In this document: positions 1 to 10,195 of the stretch, piece by piece
How positions within the stretch are numbered: the stretch's first letter is position 1
Layout of the letters: each line of letters opens with the position of its first letter
Origin: Gnetum montanum
Taxonomy: Eukaryota; Streptophyta; Gnetopsida; Gnetales; Gnetaceae
Direction of reading: 5' to 3'
NCBI GenBank assembly: GCA_015680685.1
Contig: MNCI01035111.1
Coordinates: 476,359 to 514,155 of the forward strand
DNA: 37,797 nt
Made by a program: the position numbers and the translations under genes
The notes under the pieces: model-generated
Told to the model about the DNA's origin: nothing
The model's database searches: none
What the model saw: the letters and a program-made list of their open reading frames with translations, nothing else

Positions 1-51
1 AAAATACAGACACAACACATAGAAAATGCTACAAATACAGAAATTTGGAAC

Positions 52-819
52 TCATGTAGTTCCTGGTGGTGATGGCTCCTCCATTGGTTTCTTTCCCCTT
101 TCTTGCACTCTAGGTCTTAGAATTTGATGGCGTTGAAGTATGGCCTAGATTTTCTCCTCTTGTAAGTCCTTGAGTGCCTTGGTATGTGCGTAAGTTTGTT
201 CTTGTGCCATAGAGGCATCCCATTCAGCCTTCTCTTTTTCTACTGCCACCCTTTTATTCTCTGTCAACAGTTTATTAAGTTGCTCAGTTCTAAAAGTGTC
301 CAACTAGTTTCAAGCAACTTTTGGCCCTATATTCGAAAGGTTTAATACTTCCAAAATAGCTTGAATAGAGAAATAAATAGTCACACTACAAATGTTAACT
401 ATGGTACCTTCTTCTTTATTGTGCCAAAATTGGTATGTTTCCCCTAAGTACCAAGCACTGCTTTTAGAGAGGATAGGTCATAATGGGGATCATTTGAGGT
501 GATCCCTAATGGCCTCAGGAGTGAACTCTGCAAAATATTTGAAGTTCAACTCCACAATCACCACAGTGAATGTGGACTTTTCATGGATGGCCCGAACACA
601 ATCTTGGGGCAATGTAAGTTGTTGTCCCTATTCAGGTGCTGCAGCAATTCCTCCTTCTACCTACCTTGATTGTCCAATAGGAGGATCCTCTTGGTGGATA
701 ATAAATGATTATTCCTCCTACTCTGCATGTTGTTCAGCAAGAATTTTTCCTTCACCTCTCCTAGGTCGTTTGATCGTACCTTGAGCAGGACCTTCCTGTT
801 GTCCGTGTTTCGGGGCCAT
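52..819 (-). pseudogene. decayed ORF of unknown function in the 3' slot of element 1
   Basis: Reading minus from an ATG at 819, one frame runs 255 codons to a TGA at 54-52 with no frameshift. It is broken by nine in-frame stops, with first bases at 720, 711, 663, 630, 492, 480, 312, 306 and 147. Each is TAG, TAA or TGA, which a single C-to-T or G-to-A change could make from Gln, Arg or Trp codons. The N-terminus (MAPKHGQQEG) is polar and basic. The middle is globular-looking with several Trp and aromatic residues. The last 80 codons are Glu/Lys/Gln-rich, likely coiled coil, then Pro-rich. The ATG directly follows TGATTGTAG, which looks like a 3' splice site. I do not recognise the family. It has no zinc knuckle, protease or polymerase motif and is not gag. 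It may be captured host sequence or an accessory retrotransposon protein. Confidence 0.55.
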
Positions 820-2865
820 CTACAATCACACGAGGCCAATCGTTAGTAAGGTTGTTACCGAAGTTAGGTTATACCTTACTACTTACCTTAATAGATTTAC
901 TTTATTTCCATGTGATGTTAATTATTGGAAGAACATGTCCCTGAAATATTATAATGTTGAGTCCTCTTGCTTAGGTGGTTTCCAAATTTAATTTTCTGAT
1001 ATAGCTAAGGGGATGAAATTGTTTTTGACACATTCTATTATTAATTTTACAACTAATTACCCTTAAATATGTCCTTTGGGTGATGATGAATTTCAAAAAA
1101 TTTATGCGCTATTCAACATGTGCCCCTCCCCATGACTAAGTTGAACACTCTGGGTTCAAGTAGGTTCAGACGGAATGAAAATTGGAGTACCAGTGAGCAA
1201 GATATAGGTATAAAAGAAAGGGTCTCACAATCACAAGTCATAGAGAAAAAATTCAAAAAACTTCCCTACGTGAATAGTGGAAAATGATGGTAAGTGTTGT
1301 GGGGAGATCACGTATATATATTTTCATCTAAGTTAGGGCACTTAGAGAATGTACCGAATTTTTAATATTTCTTTTTGAAATTAAATGATGTACACTAAGG
1401 ACATGTGGATGATTGTTATAGGTGTCCAAGGTAATTCAACTAGTTCTAAAGGCATGAAAATTATGATGGCGTGGAATTTATCAATAAGGACCTCTGATGG
1501 TAGAGAAAAAGGCTATGTGATGATTCATAGGAACTTTGAATCAGAGGGATAGTAATAAGGGAAAGAAAATCATTTGAAAATTATGCTAATGGTAAGAAAT
1601 GGTGTGTGTGAGCTATGTCATAAGTGAAGATTACCAAAAAATTACACAAGTGGATCCTCCCCAAAGCAAGTTTCAACCTATAATGCCCTTGTGTAACCAC
1701 ACTTAAAGTGTCCGTGGGCACTAGAAGGGTTAAATGTAATCCGCACTAACTCCATAAAACACACACATGTAATTATCACTGGAATGAGGTAATAATTCTA
1801 TGGTACATGGGACACAAGCTACAATTATACGAACAGTGAGATGAGACGAAGTATAGAAGGGATCGTAGAGATTGGGACATGAGGTAACTGACCCAGGGTA
1901 CAGTGAATCTTGCGTGAAAAGCATGATTAACATGTCATTAATCCATCGTTCCAATATTAGGACCAAGTCCATCCTTCTAATCAGTGACATCACATCATTT
2001 CATCCCATGATGAATAACTATGAGAGTACCATAACAACAAGGTGTACAATCACTTGACATTTTGTTCAAGGGAGGAGTGATTTTTGTTTTGTGGCACTTT
2101 TCTTTTCATTTTTTTTGAATATTGGATCCAGAGAAGCCACCAACCTTTAGGCATGGGTGCATGTATTTCCAATGGGACCCCCTAGAACAAAATTTGATTT
2201 TTGAGTGTCCTTTTGATTACTCTTACTCCCATTTCATTAGATCTACAAGGATCTTAGTACAACCACGTTACATGAAAACTCCCACAAACGTCACCAAAGA
2301 GAATCCACAAGTCCCCTTGATGTCACACCCTAATCATTCCCTCTTGGTCCATCCTTCTTCATTCTGGGTACAATGAACACAAAATTAATTTTAAGTTTTA
2401 AAAATGTCAATAATACCATTGTACCCTCAAACAAAACCTCTTATTTGTAGAATGGATGAGTGGGTGTAATGGGCTCATTGTCCACATAATTGATCACTCA
2501 AGACTTAATAACATAGAACACACCTCAACCAACGATCCACATGAGTGTTTTATTTGTAGATGAGATTACTTATAAAAAACATAAAAAGACTAAAAGACAA
2601 AAAGATAAAAAAAAAGGTAAAAAGATAAAACAAAAAGTTGAAAAATGAAAAACTGGAAAACAAAAAGTTGTAAAATCAAAGAAAATAAAAATGGTTATTA
2701 ATCCCGCTTGTTGGAATGAGGGATATCCCTCATAGCTAAACGGTTGAGGATGACATGGATTAATAACTGATGATTGGGATCCTTGCATCTTGGAAATCTT
2801 GGGGCTCAGTCATCCTTACCCCATTGGGTTTCACACACTTGATTATAGTAAGCATAGTGGGGCAA
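820..2865 (-). other. element 1 3' untranslated region, no gene seen
   Basis: This non-coding stretch lies between gag and the 3' ORF. Blocks of it align on the minus strand with the post-pol regions of element 2 (12345-13920) and element 3 (35640-37090). Shared signs are the A/G-rich block with repeated ACAAAAAG at 2575-2690 and the segment near 1660-1730. The CCCCATGAC motif at about 1128 corresponds to 12515 in element 2. Short ORFs here have no recognisable motif and look accidental. Confidence 0.6.
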
Positions 2866-4694
2866 TTAGTATGATGTAGTTCCCAGATAATGAGTTGACC
2901 CACTATGATAATTGGGACTGTTAGATGGTATGCAAGGATTAGGATGATGCCTCCCATGGTTGTGTTCATTGGGTCGTATGGTTGTTGGAGTGTTTGATGG
3001 AGGCCTTGATAAAGTTACATGAGGCATTGAGTTTGAAGGTAAGGGTGCACCACAGTGTGATGGGACTTGTGCTGAGTTGGAAGATGCAGTGGCCTCAGAA
3101 TTGGGTTGTCCCTTCTTACAACCATGTTTAAAGAAGAGGCGCTTTTGATGTTGTTGAGGTTTCTCACTATTGTTGGCATTAGTAGCACAAGTGATGTTCA
3201 TGGGCTGTTAAGGTGGTGTAGGTACCTTAAGAACAGTTGGTGGCATTGTGGAAGGAGGGAAAGAAGGAGAATGTTGAAAGTTAGGAGGAATATAAGGTGC
3301 ACAAGGTGGTGGTTGTGTTGGAGGCATGGGTTGATAGTATTGTGGAGAATGGTACTGTGGTGAGATAAAGTATGTTGGTTCAGTTGGAGAAATAGGATGT
3401 TGAATTTGATAAGCGTTTGGGTTCGGATAATATGAAGGGTGCCTCCAGTCTAAGGGTGGTCTCCTCCAGGACTGGGATTGTTGCCACATTGACCAAACAC
3501 AGTACCTCTATATGAACTCTGGATGTAACGTGTTTCCCCAATGCTCATCTAGATGTAACAATATTGGGAATTGGCCTTTGGGGTGATCATACAGGCATAT
3601 GTTGCATTCATACGTATGATTGGCAGTTGAGTGCTTATTTTCTTTATCCATTCTTTATGATTGTCTAATGTTTTTTCCTGCTTCTTGGGTTGTCAAAACT
3701 CTATCTCCAATGGTGTTGATAAATTCTCCACACTTTTGATACATCCATTCCAACATCTTATTGATCTTTGCCTCAGCTTCTTCTAATGTTTGTTGTATTG
3801 GCAAAGATGATGTTTCCACCATGAGATTGGTTGATTTCTCCTTTTTATGATCATGGACCTTTGTTAAGTTGAAATTTTGGTCCCGTTGATGTTTTTCAAC
3901 ACTCTCCCATCTAGCTAATTCTCCTTCTTATTTTGCTACCTTCTTAATAAGCTCTTGGACTTGATGGGTTCGTAGTTCTTATAGTTGACCTTGGGCATAC
4001 ATTCCTAAGGTATCTCTTGTTTCATTACGTAGCCCATCAACGATATGGTACATTAGCCTTTCCTCGGAAAACCCATGGCCTGGAAAGTTGTTTAACAGTG
4101 CATAATATCTTTCTAAGGCCATGTCCAAGGGTTCATGTTGTGCTTGTTTTCATCCTTGGATTTGTTTCCTCAAGGCTGACACTCTTGCGTAGGTTTGATA
4201 TTTTTCGTTAAAGGATTCTACCATTGTTGACCAATGTTGTATTAAATTTGGTTTTAACGATCTATACCATACTTTTGCTTGGCCAACAAGTGTCATGGGA
4301 AAGAGCTTAATTTTTTTCCACCCACTATCAATGTTATTCCATGTGCAGGCATCATAGAAGGCTTGTAAATGTTGATATGGGTCTAAGTCATAGCCTCCTG
4401 AAAAAGTACGGAAGTTGTTTAAATCGAGCCTGGGTAGACGACTCTCTTTACGATGCCTACGTGAGATTTGAACGACCTCTTGTATTTGCATTAGGCTTGT
4501 AGTGGCCAGTGGAGGATCATCGTCATCTGTAAGTTATGCTTTCATGTGTTGGGATGATGTTTTTTTTGTTGATGTTTATAAGAAACCCCCACTTTAAGTT
4601 TTGTACTCCAATCGTCATTGTTATCTAGTTCGTTGGTTCTCCAATGAACTTCCTCACTAAGTGTGGCATTATCATGATCTTGTAGGAGGGGCAT
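2866..4694 (-). pseudogene. gag: gag of element 1, decayed
   Basis: This is the capsid/nucleocapsid precursor of an Athila/Tat-like element. From 4491 to 2866 a single minus frame of about 540 codons carries a handful of in-frame stops and no frameshift. The capsid core (4491-4150) shows the retrotransposon-gag signature: FRTFSGGYDLDPYQHL, then a Trp-Lys-Lys-Ile-Lys-Leu-Phe-Pro block, then VWYRSL and QTYARV. Next come an Asp-Gly-Leu-Arg segment, a Lys/Glu-rich helical part, and a short knuckle-like CNICLYDHPKG near 3545 in which the last Cys is Phe. A Pro/Tyr/Gln-rich linker follows (3489-3208). The upstream part (4694-4545) is in another frame, so there is one shift near 4545. The protease that should follow is missing. 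Element 2 and 3 gag proteins align along most of the length. Confidence 0.8.
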
Positions 4695-4806
4695 GGTTGT
4701 AGAGTTATGTGTGACATTTTTATATAATTATTTATTTCTAAAAGATATATCATTAAGTCCTTTACAGCGACCTTGTATGATATAACTAATCTAGATAACA
4801 AGCACT

Positions 4807-4825
4807 GTCCCTAGCAACGACACCA
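4807..4825 (-). other. primer-binding site of element 1 (tRNA-Asp type, mutated)
   Basis: On the minus strand it reads TGGTGTCGTTGCTAGGGAC. The expected complement of the plant tRNA-Asp 3' end is TGGCGCCGTTGCCGGGGAC. The mismatches are C-to-T or G-to-A, as from decay of methylated CpG. It sits one base inside the LTR end, as in elements 2 and 3. Confidence 0.8.
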
Positions 4826-4826
4826 A

Positions 4827-5598
4827 TGATGAGTGGTGAGATACCCCTACACTCAACCATACGAATACAAGCGTTTTCACGCGCGATCTGGTTGTGGCAC
4901 CTAGATTGTTAACCTTAGGTCGTAGTTCGTTTTCTTCCCACCTAGACTAGTATTATATTTGTCACGTATGGGTTAGTCCAGAGTGAGGTGTATGATGTGT
5001 TCTAACCTCATGCTACTCCTAAAGGCAGTGGAAAGTAATATTAACTAAGCTAAGCTAGGAGGAAGGGTAAGAGAATCTAATCTAGCCCAAGTGCAATGAG
5101 CAGCCATTCCTTGATTATCTGTACACATCTTGGACTTCATGCATGACTACCACTGGGATTACCAAGCGCAAATCCTAGGTACGCCACTGGGTTACCAAGT
5201 AGTCACACTTAAATGCTCGTAATCAAGTGGTACTCATTCCGTGTTACTAGGAGATTAAGGATGAGAGAAACTAATTAGGAAAGTAGTAAATAACAATTAA
5301 TTAAATAAATAACAAAGTAAATGCTACAATGATGAAGTAATCTCGATCTTTATTTCCAGTCACGTGCGTGTCCAACTACGTCACACTCGAATAAAGGATG
5401 TTGTACAATTACAATCACCACATTGCGGGCAGACACTGAAAAATATTCTATCTCTGGAAGGGGAAAACTGCCAGAGCTTTGCTAAGGAACTAAACTAGAT
5501 GTGAAATGAGGGAGAGCCATCTCTTATTTATAGACATTGCAACGGGTAGGACGCGATACCACGTACACGATATTGCAGCCCATGCGATATTGCGACCC
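4827..5598 (-). repeat. 5' LTR of element 1
   Basis: On the minus strand the LTR ends in ...CACTCATCA at 4827 and is followed by the PBS. The start is not clean: homology to element 2's LTR stops near 5598, where the expected TGATG is replaced by unrelated LINE sequence. A TATA box (TATAAATA on the minus strand, about 5524-5533) lies downstream of three degenerate GCGATATTGC-type palindromes at 5550-5598. Length is 772 bp, against 862 and 806 bp in elements 2 and 3. Confidence 0.85.
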
Positions 5599-6090
5599 TT
5601 TGAAGGAGGCATGGTGGAAGGATGTTATGGTTCCAAAATGCAAAGTTTTGTGTCAAATTGCCTATATGGAAAATTACTTGTGAACATGCTTTTACACCAC
5701 AAAGGTTTAATTCTGAATGAGCTTTGTATAAGGTGTAGGTTACAACATGAGACTATTTATCATTATTTATTTCAATGTCCTACTAACAATAATTTTGGTA
5801 TGAGTTCACATGTGTGACTAGGACACATTAGAATTGCATGTTCATTCATGATGTAATCTCTCTAACCTTCCAAGTTTGAGAAAAAGGGAAGCACCACAAA
5901 TATAAAATTGCTATTGCCCATGCAATTCATACTTTGTGGTGTTGTAGGAATCAGTGGGTCTTCACACAAGAACAGTGTACTTCTAGAGCCTTAGTTCTAA
6001 GATTTTTTATAGATTTTTTATCCTTCTTTTGCTACCATAGTAGTGTTGAATTTTGAGGAAGAATGCCTTCAGCTACTTAGCTATCTTCAT
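5599..6090 (+). pseudogene. LINE reverse transcriptase C-terminal fragment (zf-RVT region)
   Basis: This is the tail of a plant non-LTR retrotransposon polyprotein. The plus-strand translation around 5635-5800 contains LCIRC, then HETIYHYLFQC. That gives the Cys-x2-Cys ... Glu-Thr-x2-His-x4-Cys pattern of the zf-RVT domain found after the RT of plant LINEs. A second frame (about 5900-6040) continues with AIHTLWCCRNQWVF, like the Trp-Trp-x-Arg-Asn block that follows in such proteins. The part at 5599-5650 also fits in a shifted frame (KEAWWKDV). The RT core is absent and frames change at least twice. The open frame starting at 5506 joins antisense LTR sequence to this relic and is not a gene. 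The sequence begins exactly where element 1's LTR stops. Confidence 0.6.
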
Positions 6091-6420
6091 TTGTGGGAAA
6101 ATTCAGTGTGGCTTTTCAATTTTGCTTAATTGTTTTATGGCTCCTTTCTTTAGATCTCTTTTTTCTAATGATATATCATGCTTCCTCTTTTAGTGTTTTG
6201 ATGGTCTTTGTTTTCAGTTAGTATGGGAGGCCTTTTTTTTATACTAGAAGTTCTGGTGGCTTCACTTCTGTTTGATCTCTTTTTCCTTTTCTAGTTGATG
6301 TTTTTTAGAATTTTCAGTTTTCTCCAGCATAATTGATAATGTATTTAACTTTGAGTCTTCCAAATGTGTCTAGCCAGCATAGAATGTAGTTTACTTTTCT
6401 TCTAAGGAAAAAAAGATATT
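6091..6420 (+). other. no gene recognised
   Basis: T-rich sequence between the LINE relic and the gypsy pol relic. No domain or RNA gene was seen; it may be LINE 3' tail or decayed gag of the next element. Confidence 0.4.
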
Positions 6421-6460
6421 TCATAACCCAACAATACCAATGCAATCAACAACTGTGTTC

Positions 6461-6536
6461 CAAGTTCAAGTTGTAGATGGTAATAATAAAATTTCTTGCA
6501 AGTTCAAGTTGTAGATGGTAATAATAAAATTTCTTG
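6461..6536 (+). repeat. perfect 38-bp tandem duplication inside the gypsy protease relic
   Basis: The unit beginning CAAGTTCAAGTTGTAGATGG occurs twice head to tail (6461-6498, 6499-6536), with a further CAAG after it. The unit is not a multiple of three, so it shifts the protease frame. Perfect identity in strongly decayed DNA implies a recent duplication or an assembly slip; no N marks the join. Confidence 0.9.
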
Positions 6537-8316
6537 CAAGGGTATGCAAGGATGTGAAAATGGAGATCTAAGAGGTTAAGTTTGTGTCAAACACTTACTT
6601 GTAAATCTTAGCTGCAAATGAAGTGTTGGGTGTGTAGTGGCTACAACAACATTGGCCAGTTATGTGTGATTGGAAAGCCATGACCATGGAGAAGACAATC
6701 CAGTAGAAAAACTGGCTACATTGAGCTCCATGTAGAAGGTATTCTAAATAAATGTCTAATGCATGGTCATGCAATTGGTCTCCAACCAAGTAAAGGCTCT
6801 ATCAACATTGCTTCAAGAATATGGTTGTGTATTTATCCTCCCACATGGATTTCCCCCTGCATGAAGTTACAATCATGCCATCCAACAAATGTTCACCCTA
6901 TTGATTCAAATGTGCAGAAAAATGAAATTGTTGGGATAGTAAAGTAGATGTTGGAAGCCAGGATAATTTGTCCTAGCAAACATATATTTCTAGTCTTATT
7001 TTGTTGGTCAAGAAAAAAGATAGAACTTGGAGGTCTAGTGTTGATTATGAGGCCTTAAATTAATTCACAGTGAAGAAGTCGTTCTGAATTTGAGTCATAG
7101 ATGAATTGCTAGATGAACTGAATGGTGATAGGTATTTTTCAAGCTAGATTTGAAATTTGGCTATCATTAAATCAGGGTGAAACCAAAAAATGTTCATAAA
7201 ATTGCCTTTCAAACTCAGCAAAGTCACATTATGAATTTTTAGTGATGCTGTTTGGACTTACTAATGCACTTTTATTTTTTAAGATCTTATGAATTCCATT
7301 TTTAGGCAACATCTCAGGAAATTTTTCTTGGTTTTCTCTGATGATATTCTAGTGTATACTATATCTTAAGGAGTGCACTTGCAACATCTACAAGTGGTAT
7401 CTACTTTGATAAAAACTCATAGTTTGTATGCTAGCTGTGCAAAATGATTATTTGGAAAGACAAAGATTGAATATTTGCGCTAGATCATTTCAGTACAGGG
7501 GATGGTAGCAGATCTGGAATAGGTTTGCAATATGGAGTCATGGCCTATGCCTGCCAATGTCCATGATCTGCGGAGGTTTTTGGGCCTCACAGGTTGTCAT
7601 TAGCGCTTCGTATGGGATTATTATAAGATCAACCGACCACTAACTTAGTAGGTTACGTTAGAAAGCTTTCATTGGGGATGAGAAGCTCTAGAGGTGTTTC
7701 AAACCTTGAAAGTCCAATGACAACCAGACTTGTGCTATTACTTTTTGATTTCTTTAGGCCATTTGTGATTGAGTGTGATTCTTTAAGAGGAGAGTTAGGG
7801 CTATTTTAATGTAGGAAGAGCGACCAATAGCATATTTCAGCAGGACTTTATTTGGTAGATCATTGGCTATGTCCACTTATTAGTGAGAATTAATGGTAGT
7901 GGTACAAATAGTTTAGAAATGGAGGTCATACTAGCTAGGTAGGAAGCTTCAGATTAGAATAGATCAATCTGCTAGAAATTTTTAGGCCATACCATAAAAG
8001 TACCTATTAGAGCAATGAATAACTACCACAGAGCAATAGGAATGGGTAGTCAAATTGCTTGGATATGACTACAGCATTGTGTACAAGGTTGGTAGGGAAA
8101 ACTCTATGGAAAATGAACTCTCAAGGAAGGCTGAACTAGCTTTGTTTCCCTTCCTTGGATAGCTATATTGATGACATTTGCAAGGAAGTGCTACAAGACA
8201 AGAAACCGGCTTCTATTTTGGATAAATTGTAATAGTGTACAATACTATCAATTGAATAATAATGATTTTCTACACTGATAGCCATTGGAATTGCCTACAC
8301 TCTTAAAACTAATGTC

Positions 8317-8410
8317 ACAACTGCTCTATGGGTTTCATGCAGCCTTTGCCAAAGGATATGCATGTAACAATTGCTTTATGAGTTTCATGCCGCTTTTGCT
8401 GAAGGATATG
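8317..8410 (+). repeat. imperfect 50-bp-period duplication in the integrase relic
   Basis: ACAACTGCTCTATGGGTTTC (8317) recurs as ACAATTGCTTTATGAGTTTC (8367), each followed by a similar CATGC..GC.TTTGC..AAGGATATG stretch. It repeats the His-containing start of the integrase zinc-binding motif. The differences are all transitions or single changes, so it is older than the 38-bp repeat. Confidence 0.8.
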
Positions 8411-9287
8411 TTGGATACTTAAAAAAATATTAAGTGAGCATTGAAAAATGCCTATTGGAGAGGAATGAAGGGCAAAATGTGATGCATGTTGGAAGAATGA
8501 GTATGAGACTCTCCTTCCAGTTGGATTTTTGTAGACAATACTAATTCCAAAAAGGGTATGGGCATATATCTCTATGGACTTCTAGTTGGGTATAGAAATG
8601 TCTTGCTAAGGGATCAATGTCAATTTAAAGCACACAAGGATAAAGTACCAGTATATTTTAAATTGCAACCTTACTAACAATCAATAATTGTTTGGTTCTC
8701 CAACTTGAAGTTATCACTTAGACACTTTGGGCCATATCCAATCATACAGTGGATATGAAAGGTTGCCTACCAATTGCAGTTACCAGAGGATACTCATATT
8801 CATCTAGTGTTCCATGTATCAGTCCTTAAAAAGGCTGCAGGACAATAAGCTCCCAAACACACATAGCTTCCAGACATCACTAATCAAGGGAAGTTGATAA
8901 CAGCACATACTCATATCTTCTGACTAATGAAGGGAAACTCTTGTTCAGTGGTAAAACTTGACAGCAGAGGATGCTCCTTTTAAAAACTACTTGAAGCTTC
9001 AGCAGAGATAGCCAGATATTGACCTTGAGGACAACATCATTTCTCAAGAAAGGGAGAATGGTACGCCACCATTACTGCAGTATTCTAGGAGGAGGAAGAG
9101 TCATGACCTATCTAGCTAAGACTAGCCTAGAATTATGGGTTGTGCGTTAGTCTAGGTGAAATGGGCCTGAAGTTGTGGGTTGCATGTCAATTTATTTGAT
9201 AGGTTCAAATAAATAAGGTTCATTTGAGAAACCTTGATTATTTTCTAATTTTTGCTTTTGATTGTAGTTGTAATAGAATACCTAGGA

Positions 9288-9308
9288 AAAGGGGAGGGGG
9301 AGGGGGAG
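9288..9308 (+). other. candidate polypurine tract of the gypsy relic
   Basis: AAAAGGGGAGGGGGAGGGGGAG is followed by TGGTAAAC, a possible 3' LTR start. It lies 170 bp after the pol C-terminus, in the expected place for a plus-strand priming tract. The LTR end could not be located. Confidence 0.55.
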
Positions 9309-9731
9309 TGGTAAACTTTGTTAAAAAATAATATTCTCAAAATGAACATTGTTGGTGTGAATTTTATGACCAAACAATCTTAGAAAGTTTCCCAATAGTA
9401 AAAGGGGAAAATTTCCTTTTCCTGGTTTCTTCACAAAGGTTTGTGTTATCTGTTTGTTTTATAACGCTGGTTCCTCATGATTAACTGAATTTATGATAAG
9501 TACAATGCTATTTTATTTTGTTTTTTTTTCTTTTTCTTTTTTGTTACATCAGTGGATTGCCAAGAACACTCATGTATACGATTCTTTCGAAAAACATAAA
9601 ATCTATTATAGAATATATAATACAATTTAATTCTATGTACCCACAAAGGAAGAGAGAAAGGAAAATATTTATAATTTTATATTTTATAATTTTAATGTAT
9701 TTTATGGTTATAAAGAATGTAATGAAAGTAA
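9309..9731. other. no gene seen; possible 3' LTR start
   Basis: AT-rich sequence after the polypurine tract. Overlapping open frames on both strands here are low-complexity and carry no motif. If the tract is real, the 3' LTR of the gypsy relic begins at 9309. Confidence 0.3.
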
Positions 9732-10195
9732 ACACACATACATTGCAATCCCACTTTGTAATAGTGGCAATGGTCTCACATACACACATGTTGCAATCCC
9801 TCAAGGGACAAATGGAACACAACACACAACATGTAATAAAATGACTCGTAGTCACAACCTTGATAGTTCAATACCATGTAGTACAATTGTGACCTCCTTG
9901 GGTAAGGTTGAGTTGTCATAGCTTATGAAAACAAAAATTAAATAAATATATTTAAGATTTTAAAATGTTTTAGCACACATACATTGCAATCACACTTTGG
10001 GATAGGGGCAATGGTCTCACATACACACACGGGTTGATGGAACACAACACATGAAATGTAATAAAATTACTCTTAGTTACAACCTTGATGGCTTAACACC
10101 ATGTAGTATAGCTATGAACTCCTTAGGTAAGGTTGAGTTATTATAGCTTATGAAAATCAAAATTAAATAAATATTTTTAAGATTTTAAAGTTTTA
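9732..10195. repeat. two-copy tandem repeat, period about 241 bp
   Basis: ACACATACATTGCAATC...ACTTTG..ATAG starts near 9735 and again near 9976. Later blocks repeat in order: AACACAACAC, ATGTAATAAAAT, ACAACCTTGATGG/AG, ACCATGTAGTA, GGTAAGGTTGAGTT and AAATTAAATAAATAT. The copies differ by substitutions and a short deletion in the second. No ORF is conserved. It could be an internal LTR duplication or a small satellite. Confidence 0.85.

Larger units (their letters stand above)
1..5598 (-). mobile_element. Athila/Tat-like LTR retrotransposon, element 1 (gag-only, 3' end outside window)
   Basis: The element reads right to left: 5' LTR (4827-5598), PBS (4807-4825), gag (about 4694-2866), a long 3' region, then a decayed ORF (819-52). 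Its LTR end, spacer and PBS match elements 2 and 3. Its 3' region resembles theirs, for example 1660-1730 against 12710-12790. Protease, RT, RNase H and integrase are absent: gag runs almost directly into the 3' region near 2860. No 3' LTR is visible, so it should lie left of position 1. The layout matches the class of plant elements called TR-GAG (terminal repeats plus gag only), which depend on relatives for reverse transcription. It is more diverged from elements 2 and 3 than they are from each other. Limits within 1-1100 are inferred. Confidence 0.75.
6421..9120 (+). pseudogene. pol: Ty3/gypsy pol relic (protease, RT, RNase H, integrase)
   Basis: Plus-strand translations in several frames give a full pol order. 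Protease C-terminus is at about 6460-6750 (NEVLGV.WLQ). The RT N-terminus is near 6805-6880 (LPHGFPPA, then YNHAI). The RT core is at 7080-7260 (FFKLDLKFGYHQIRV, YEFLVMLFGLTNA). The RT active-site block near 7330-7350 reads FSLMIF rather than FxDD in the clearest frame. RNase H tail at about 8040-8150 reads GYDYSIVYKVGRENSMENELS. The integrase zinc-binding region (8370-8420, EFHAAFAEGYVGYLK) is followed by the GPY/F-type tail (8720-8830, FGPYPIIQ, IHLVFHVSVLKK). The final DIDLEDN and RRRKS near 9020-9100 match the C-end common in such plant elements. It is unlike Athila in this tail and closer to chromovirus-type elements. Many stops and frameshifts; two internal tandem duplications. Confidence 0.8.

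Noticed and set aside
5506-5817. 103-codon plus-strand open frame as a single gene
   Set aside because: Its first third is antisense LTR sequence of element 1 and the rest a LINE relic, so it is a chance fusion.
9288-9312. G-quadruplex
   Set aside because: Only three long G runs are present; the place after pol fits a polypurine tract better.
9518-9855. protein gene on either strand
   Set aside because: Overlapping low-complexity frames on both strands without motifs; part lies in the 241-bp repeat whose second copy has no matching frame.
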